Source: Clitopilus passeckerianus
Taxonomy: Eukaryota > Basidiomycota > Agaricomycetes > Agaricales > Entolomataceae
DNA length: 64,000 nucleotides
Direction: 5' to 3'
Assembly (NCBI GenBank): GCA_944990035.1
Contig: CALYLX010000112.1
Location: forward strand, 62,001 to 126,000
Every line of letters starts with the position of its first letter. The stretch's first letter is position 1. The position numbers and the translations under genes were made by a program. Positions 57,617 to 64,000 of this stretch are shown here, in pieces. The notes beneath the pieces were generated by a model, which was given only the letters and a program-made list of their open reading frames with translations, had not been told where the DNA came from and made no database searches.

Positions 57617-60600
57617 TCATATCTCTATTGCTTGGAATACAAGTAGTACATTGATTTCTATGTCCCAATTTACTTGCCCAAGGAATCCCATTTTGGGATC
57701 GAAATCACTCATCGTGGAGGTTAAGACCAACCATACCACGTCTGGATCGTATTTCCCTACCGTTCTGTATAATTGCCTCGCACAATTTTGCAGCTCCTCG
57801 TGAGCCGTTGTGCTCAAGAAGCGCCGAAATGAAAGCAGAACCTCCCAGATAGAAGTCTCATGGGGATGCACATCCTTCACCGTAGCGGACATCGTCTTTA
57901 TGAGCGACCTGTAAAGCCGATGCGAGTATGAATACGCAGACTCGGAGCCGACACCGCCGGGACCACGCCTGGCAAGAGCACTACTGGAGTCTGCGGCATC
58001 TAAATTCTTGAGAAGGGTTCTGAATTTGGGCCAGACATCGTCCCAAATTCGACGGAACATGAAAGTCCCGAAGTGGGAGGCGAGAGATTCAATGAGGTCG
58101 GCGGCGGCGGCGACCACGAAGAATTCGGAATCACTGAGTCGGTTCAGGATAAATGGCCAAGCAGAGTGTATGGAAGGTAGGACGGCTGAACTTGGAAGCA
58201 CAGCGGCTGACGATGCCAATAAGGTGAGAATCCTGGCTCGAATAACCGGAGACCCATGTGTGAGGAAGTACAGTGATCGAGAAACGATTTGTTTGGCCAG
58301 CGCTTGCACCGGTGTCTGAGTCTTTTCTTCGTCGGGTTGACTAACTTCTTTCATCTCCCGGCCGTCTCCTTCATCATCAGAATCTCCCTGTTTTTCTGTA
58401 CCCCATGCGCGTCGCGGAGCCGGTCCATAGTCCGTCTGGTCCTCCTCGAGTGGATCCTGCCGATGAGCCATCCATTCAAACAGCTCATCTATCGTCTTGC
58501 CGGCATAACCAGGAGAGAGCTTTTCTGGCGGCTCAGGTCTATCATTGGGATCTATGGCAGCAGTATCCCGCACGACATTTATGACCTCCGACAAAACCTC
58601 GACCAATCCCTCGACGATGATCCCATACCCATGGAACTCGTCTAAGCGGTCAAAGCACTCCTCGACGACGTCGCCTGCACGATCAACAATATCAGGACCG
58701 ACCAGACGTACCATGAGTGCCAGGACCTTGGTCGCCCCGACATCCAGCCATCGGCGAGTGAGTCGGCGAGCCACGGCATCGAGGGCGTAGTCGAAGTTCG
58801 ACAGTAGGAGGTTTGCTGGAGATGCATATGATGTAGCAGTCGTTATGAAAGTGAGTGATGCGAATGCCGTTGACGAAAGGAAGGTGTTGGGCGAGACTAG
58901 CGAATGAAGCACGGGATAGAGGGAATAGAGCAACAAGGGTGTGAATCGGGATTGAAGGACTCCCGCGGATACGGCGAGAAGTTGAAGACGAAGGGATTGG
59001 TGAAGGGTTGGTTGGGAATTGCTCGCTTTCTGCTTGATCCGCGAAGATGCTGTGATGCGAAGATTCTCGTGTAGTTGGGAAACTCCCTTCACATGCTGGA
59101 CCATCACATTGCTCTGTGGTCCATCTTCTCCATGGCCGCTTGGTGATACTGGAGTTTGTTCTTCCTGGACTTCGCCTGTATCATCCCACAGCTCAGCGAT
59201 ACTCTTCGTCGCCGAACGCGCTAGCTTCATCAACCTTTTGCTTCTCTTGACCTTCAAAGCGTCGCCGACTTCTCCCTCTAGGATGGACATCTGCGTGACT
59301 CCTTCCAGAAGTCGACCTGCACACCAGAGCGCAGTGACGGAGCTGCTTCTGGCGCCGCTCAGCCCGACGTTGATGAACCATTCCACAGAGAAGAGACATC
59401 CCTCCCCTGCTGCGCGCCCTAGGGCACGAAACATCCTCTCGAGCGCATCCTTAGTGCTGTGGATTGAAATGTGTTTAAATTCGAGGCTTGGGAATGGAAC
59501 CCATTGAGCTGCATTTGGGTCGTTCTCAAGCATTAACTGAGCCGTTGAAGTTTGGGCGATTGTGATGGTTGGTTCCGTGAATTCTAAGACTGAGAGGAGA
59601 CTCCAACCCCATTTCTCGATACCTCCGGTTGGGCCGAGAAGTTTCCCGATCCCAGCTGAAATCGAAGCTAGCCCTTCTATTGCGTCAATTTCTGAAGGTA
59701 CGAGGTTGCACACGGCCTCGATGAGTCCCGCAAGATGTTCAACCTTAGAGTCTGAGTGTGTAGGAAGAAGTCGGGGTAAGGCTGCGAGGTTCTCTCCAGT
59801 GGTGGCCATCAACACTTGGTTTAGGGAATGTTGAACACGGGATGCTTTCGTGAGCAAGTCTAGCAGCACTCGTCGTGCTTCTGAATGGACGGATTGTAAG
59901 TCGGAATTCGAGAGCGCAAGCAATGAATGAAGTAATAGGGGCTGGAGCTGAGGCAACGTTAATGAAGTTCCTTTCAGGACTGCACCAGAAAAACGGGCCA
60001 AGCCAAGCAAGGCAGATGTGGTTGGGTGGGAGACGATGGGTGTTAGGGTATTCACGGCTATGAGTAGTTGGGAAGAGGTCGCTCGTAGCCAAGATGCTGT
60101 TCGCAGAGTGGCGTAAGGCCTGGCTTTAGGTGTGGGAGAGTCCATGTGAATGTCATTGTCGGTGGGCACTAAATCTTCCAAGTTGACGATACGCGTAACT
60201 GCACCCTCCTTAACACAAATATCGTCACCTATTGCTCGCACAATCGCAAGTTGCAGTACGCGCAATGCGTATGACACGGTGTCACCGTTCGTCCAGCCCT
60301 TTCCTCTCGATGTTCCGAGAGATACCTTCGTCATGGTGCTGGTAATACCTGGAAGGACAGTTGGGACGAGGTCGTCGGGGGCATATATACCGACGAGCAG
60401 AGCCAGCAATTTGAGAGAAGCATGTTGGAGGCGTAGATGGGGCGACTCTGCTGTTTGGAGTAGCGAGTCAAGAGTCTGCCCAAGAATTGGAACAAACTTG
60501 TCCGTCTGCGCATAACCCTCGAGTTCAACGAGACGCAATTGAGGATCGTTGGTCTGGCCTAGATCACGGGCCAATGATTCCTCTGTTGTCCGTTCTCGCA

Positions 60601-61087
60601 GAATTGCGAGCAAACACAGGGCAGCGGCCTCTTTCGTCTCTTCGTCTCTGTCCTTTCCTTTACCCTTTCCTTCAATTCCGCCTATGATGGCGCCACAGAG
60701 CATGAATATCTGCTCCCATGCAGCAGCTTCAATATCCCACCACCAGTCCTCGCAAAGAATGGACAGGACTAAGAGAATCTTTTCAAGAACTTGGTCGGGT
60801 ATATTTGCCGACTGATTCCTCCGAAGTATGTTTGAAAGTGGATAGAATGTATACGTGATCAAATTCGATGTCAGAACAAATCCTTTTGCTGTAGTATCGC
60901 GCAGAATGGCGAGTAGGTCGTTGAGCAGCTTGAGGACATTGTTGATGGTAGCAGGCGATAACTGGGATGCACCGAGCAGAGGAACACAAACGATTTTGAG
61001 CTGTTAATCTGTTCAGACTCTGGTTCAGACGGCATAAAGAGCTGAGATTGAACATACTCGTTGAAAGACCTCTGAAGGTGAAGGCAT
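57617..61087 (-). CDS. TTI1: TTI1-like HEAT-repeat protein of the TTT complex
   Basis: TELO2-interacting protein 1, part of the TTT cochaperone (Tel2-Tti1-Tti2) that stabilises PIK-related kinases such as TOR, ATM and ATR. A short first exon MPSPSEVFQR splices to LKIVCVPLLGASQLSPATIN and then to a very long exon. This one contains helical repeats: CEDWWWDIEAAAWEQIFMLC, HLRLQHASLKLLALLVGIYA, TSYASPANLLLSNFDYALDA, VVRDTAAIDPNDRPEPPEKL, RILTLLASSAAVLPSSAVLP, FRRIWDDVWPKFRTLLKNLD and FRRFLSTTAHEELQNCARQL. The C-terminus is FLGQVNWDIEINVLLVFQAI and EI. Total is about 1140 residues. Two introns. HEAT spacing and the C-terminal segment fit the family; alternatives are unlikely. Confidence 0.85.
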
Positions 61088-61383
61088 GACGCTAAATTCT
61101 GGTATTTCCAAATCTGGAAAATATAACTCCTGTTCCCTTTTTGGTAAGCGTCAAGTTGCCGACATTGCTGGCGCTTTTCTGCAAATCCCCATTACCAGAC
61201 ACAACATCGTTACAATCCAATACAAAATCGCTGTCCTTTCAGTATGTTTGACGAAAGAAATGGCCGTTGTGCAAAGAATTCCGTACCTGTAGATCCCCCG
61301 AAAGATTAGGAAAAGATCCGGTAAATTTTCCTTGGCTTGGGCGTTATCTGGTCTGACCTTTTCCAATAGAGTCGGCCCACCCT

Positions 61384-61390
61384 TGACTCA
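61384..61390 (+). promoter_or_regulatory. GCN4/Cpc1-type site before PABA synthase
   Basis: TGACTCA is the exact palindromic consensus of the bZIP general amino-acid control factor. It lies 60 bases upstream of the PABA synthase ATG and two bases before its TATA box. The gene uses chorismate and glutamine, so control by this pathway would make sense. Binding is not shown. Confidence 0.45.
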
Positions 61391-61392
61391 TT

Positions 61393-61400
61393 TATAAAAA
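61393..61400 (+). promoter_or_regulatory. TATA box of PABA synthase
   Basis: TATAAAAA lies 50 bases before the ATG, which implies a very short leader if it is used. Confidence 0.5.
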
Positions 61401-61449
61401 GAGACGCGCCCCAACTTTTGCCCGCACTTCGATACCTTTCACTGCCATC

Positions 61450-63778
61450 ATGGTCTTGGAGCAACCCAGGCTGCTTTTCGTTGACTCTTACGACTCGTTT
61501 ACTTTCAAGTAAGTCGGTCGACCCGCTCGGTGTGGTCGACTAACGTCCCTGCAGTCTGGCCTCACTATGTCGAGCTGCTATACCCAATTGCATCATCCAC
61601 ATCATCAAGAACGACGACTTCGCCATCGAACGACTCCTACCTTTCTTACCTTACTTCACTGCAATAATTGTTGGTCCAGGTCCTGGTTCTCCAGATGACC
61701 CTGCCGATATTGGTGTCGTAAAGGATTTGTGGAAAGTGAGGGATGCTCAACTCATCCCAATCTTCGGTGTCTGCCTCGGCCTGCAGAGCCTCGGAATTTC
61801 ATTCGGTGCCCAACTTCATCGCCTCAAGGTTGTAAAGCACGGTCAAGTTTCTACCATTCAACATGGCGGAACTGACCTATTTCACGGTATAGATTCAATT
61901 GGCGCAGTCCGATATCACTCACTACATGTCAAGATACCCGATGATGGTGAACTGGAGGAACTGGCTATTGCAGATGACGGGCAGGATAATGGCAAGGTAG
62001 TCATGGCCTTGAAGCATCGCACAAAACCTTTCTGGGCTGTTCAATACCACCCAGAGTCGATATGCACCGAAGGTGGTGGGCTTGAAGTCATCTACAACTT
62101 TTGGCAGCTGTCACAAGCTTGGTCTATCATGAACGACAGGCAGACTCGACCATGGGATTCGACTGCAAGACAGGCCTTCGGACACTCTTGGCCTCACATT
62201 CCGCCACACTCCCTTCCTCCATCACCTTACCGTCATCGCCCACAGGTCCTTACTTTCGTTGTAGATGCACCCGGGGTTTCCGTCACAGCCATCTGTGAGA
62301 AATTCGGTGCCCTCAACGACGAGACACCCTTCGTTCTCCTTGACTCAGCCGCTAAACCAGGCCGCTTTTCTATCGTTGGATGTCTTCTTCCTACAACCTT
62401 GCAGATTATGCATTCGGTTGGCGAAAGCTTTGTAACCCTCAAGCAGGGTACATCACTGCAGCATGAAGAGCTTGGCAGTCGGGATATCTGGTCCTGGCTG
62501 GCTTCCTTCATGAGGTTTCACAAGGCCACTGGTTGCCCTGAAATACCATTTTGGGGTGGTCTAGTAGGGACGTTGAGCTATGAGCTTGGAATTCAAGACC
62601 TACAGGTTCAGCCCATACAGAGAGACGAAGAGGACTGTTCAACACATCCAGACGTCAACCTCATCTTTGTTGAGCGAAGCATTGTATTAGACCTGCAAAC
62701 GAGTAAGGCCTACATCCAATCAATGCTTCCAGGCGATAGCGAATGGGTGACGGACACCGCTGCACAGATCCATACCATTACATCCACCCCCGTGGAACCA
62801 TTCATTCTGAGCAAGAAGCCACAAAACGCTATTGTGACCCTTCCAGACAAGGCGGGATACATATCCTCCATCGAGAAAGCGAAAGAACATCTTTTCGCTG
62901 GAGATTCCTACGAGATATGCTTCACAGCACCGACCTGTATCTCGTTGCCCCTACATAATAAACCGATGTCAACCTGGGAGCGATACAAGCTTCTACGCAA
63001 GAACAATCCTGCGCCTCATTCAGCCTATCTTCGTCTTCAGCCAACGACCTTCCTTTCTTCCTCCCCCGAGCGTTTTCTCTCATACACCCGGCCTCCTCAT
63101 TCTCTCTGCCAACTCCGGCCAATCAAAGGCACAGTTCGGAAAGCACCAGGCATCACACGCGCTGTTGCCGAAGAACTGCTGGCCGGTTCGACCAAGGAGG
63201 TCGCTGAGAACCTGATGATTGTCGACCTGATTCGACATGACCTGCATGGCGTCGTTGGGGAGGATGTGCAGGTGACGCAGTTCTGTCGCGTGGAGGAATA
63301 TGAGACTGTGTGGCAACTTGTGAGCGTTATCGAGGGGAGGGCAGCGCAGGGATCAAGTGCAGACCTGGATCCTAATGGCGAAGTTGGCTGGGAAGTCTTG
63401 AAGCGGAGTCTGCCTCCAGGTTTGTGCATTCACTCTGTATTATGGTGTCTTAGTCTGATTCCCATACTCGTATCTGCAGGAAGCATGACTGGCGCTCCCA
63501 AGAAGCGCAGTGTTGAGATTCTTCAGAATCTGGAAAGCAAAGAACGCGGGTTATACTCCGGTGTATTTGGCTACTGGTGCGTTGGCGGTGGTGGGGACTG
63601 GTCCGTGACTATACGAAGTTGCTTCAAATATGATTCACTGGATGGACCGGATCCTTTAGCACAAACGGAAGACTGGACAATTGGCGCTGGTGGTGCTATC
63701 ACTGCCCTTTCAGATTCGGAGGCAGAGTGGGAGGAGATGGTCGTGAAATTGCAAAGTGTTTTGAAGACTTTTGCTTAG
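61450..63778 (+). CDS. ABZ1: Para-aminobenzoate synthase, fused glutamine amidotransferase/ADC synthase
   Basis: Makes 4-amino-4-deoxychorismate from chorismate and glutamine for folate. The start MVLEQPRLLFVDSYDSFTFN is the usual opening. The amidotransferase half has IIVGPGPGSPDDPADIG, FGVCLGLQSLGISFGAQLHR with the Cys nucleophile, and FWAVQYHPESICTEGG. The second half is chorismate-binding: FVVDAPGVSVTAICEKFGAL, GGLVGTLSYELGI, IEKAKEHLFAGDSYEICFTA, FLSSSPERFLSYTRPPHSLC, LRPIKGTVRKAPG, LMIVDLIRHDLHGVVGEDVQ, and SMTGAPKKRSVEILQNLESK. It ends LQSVLKTFA. One intron follows SYDSFTF, and another sits between SLPPG and SMTGAPK. The first intron is 54 bases. Full length. Confidence 0.95.
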
Positions 63779-64000
63779 AAATTGTATATTATTATTATCC
63801 TACTTGTATTGGTTTCACGAGGGCCCAAAATATATAATTGTACACATTCTCTATAGGCTGAGGTCTAGACCCTTGTGCCAACACATTAGAATTCGGGAAA
63901 CGAACTGTGGCGTTGTTCTTGCCGGGCCGGCAATAGAACGACATTCGTCAGAACCAATTCTTGACGGATATGCATTGTGAATTAAAACACTGCCATGCAA
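63779..64000. other. 3' region after PABA synthase, nothing seen
   Basis: About 220 AT-rich bases follow the stop codon. The first part would be the 3' untranslated region. No further gene is visible before the window ends. Confidence 0.35.

Overview
The window is nuclear DNA of a filamentous basidiomycete fungus, most likely an Agaricomycete. Almost every gene is broken by several short introns of about 45-70 bases. Spacing between genes is a few hundred bases, transcription switches strand freely, and the recognisable products are eukaryotic housekeeping proteins next to families typical of mushroom-forming fungi, such as an F-box/LRR protein, an O-fucosyltransferase-like enzyme and a rhamnogalacturonan acetylesterase. 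I see no transposon, CRISPR array, rRNA or tRNA gene. Gene structures were spliced by eye from translated frames, so terminal coordinates are firmer than internal exon borders.

Layout. 0.3-2.8 kb: ALG9 mannosyltransferase (+). 3-5 kb: intronless unknown protein (+). 5.1-5.6 kb: histone H4 (-), divergent from a thioredoxin with a C-terminal membrane anchor (+, to 6.5 kb). 6.6-7.6 kb: degenerate RNase III-like protein with a dsRNA-binding domain (-). 7.8-12.4 kb: nucleoporin POM152 (+). 12.6-13.8 kb: inorganic pyrophosphatase (-). 14.1-16.4 kb: gamma-tubulin complex protein GCP4 (-). 16.5-18.8 kb: TBC-domain protein that lacks both catalytic fingers (+). 19.2-19.5 kb: a 53-residue small gene with a TATA box (+, new prediction). 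19.7-21.7 kb: condensation-like acyltransferase (-). 22.6-26.1 kb: a divergent pair, nucleotide-sugar transporter of the GDP-fucose type (-) and O-fucosyltransferase-like protein (+). 26.3-27.7 kb: multispan membrane protein (-). 27.9-31.0 kb: divergent ketopantoate reductase (-) and xylose reductase (+). 31.3-33.4 kb: PB1 protein with a p62-like LIR and a possible UBA (+). 33.8-34.7 kb: doubtful hypothetical gene (+). 34.8-36.5 kb: F-box protein (+). 36.7-39.9 kb: UTP17/WDR75 (-). 40.1-42.1 kb: SAM methyltransferase (-). 42.4-44.7 kb: GNL1-type permuted GTPase (+). 45.1-46.0 kb: rhamnogalacturonan acetylesterase (+). 46.2-47.5 kb: unknown (+). 48-49.7 kb: VTA1 (+). 50-52.8 kb: arrestin-like (-). 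53.3-54.4 kb: GNAT acetyltransferase (-). 55-56 kb: POP3 (+). 56.3-57.6 kb: dCMP deaminase (+). 57.6-61.1 kb: TTI1 (-). 61.5-63.8 kb: PABA synthase (+), with a GCN4-type site beside its TATA box.

Most neighbours are functionally unrelated, as usual in fungi. The exception is the transporter/fucosyltransferase pair, which together could supply and use a GDP-sugar in the Golgi. Between 40.4 and 45.9 kb three consecutive genes show apparent single-base frame breaks. These are either real lesions or a local patch of sequence error. The most interesting candidate biology is the p62/NBR1-like receptor candidate, the two pseudo-enzymes (RNase III-like and TBC) and the unannotated small gene.
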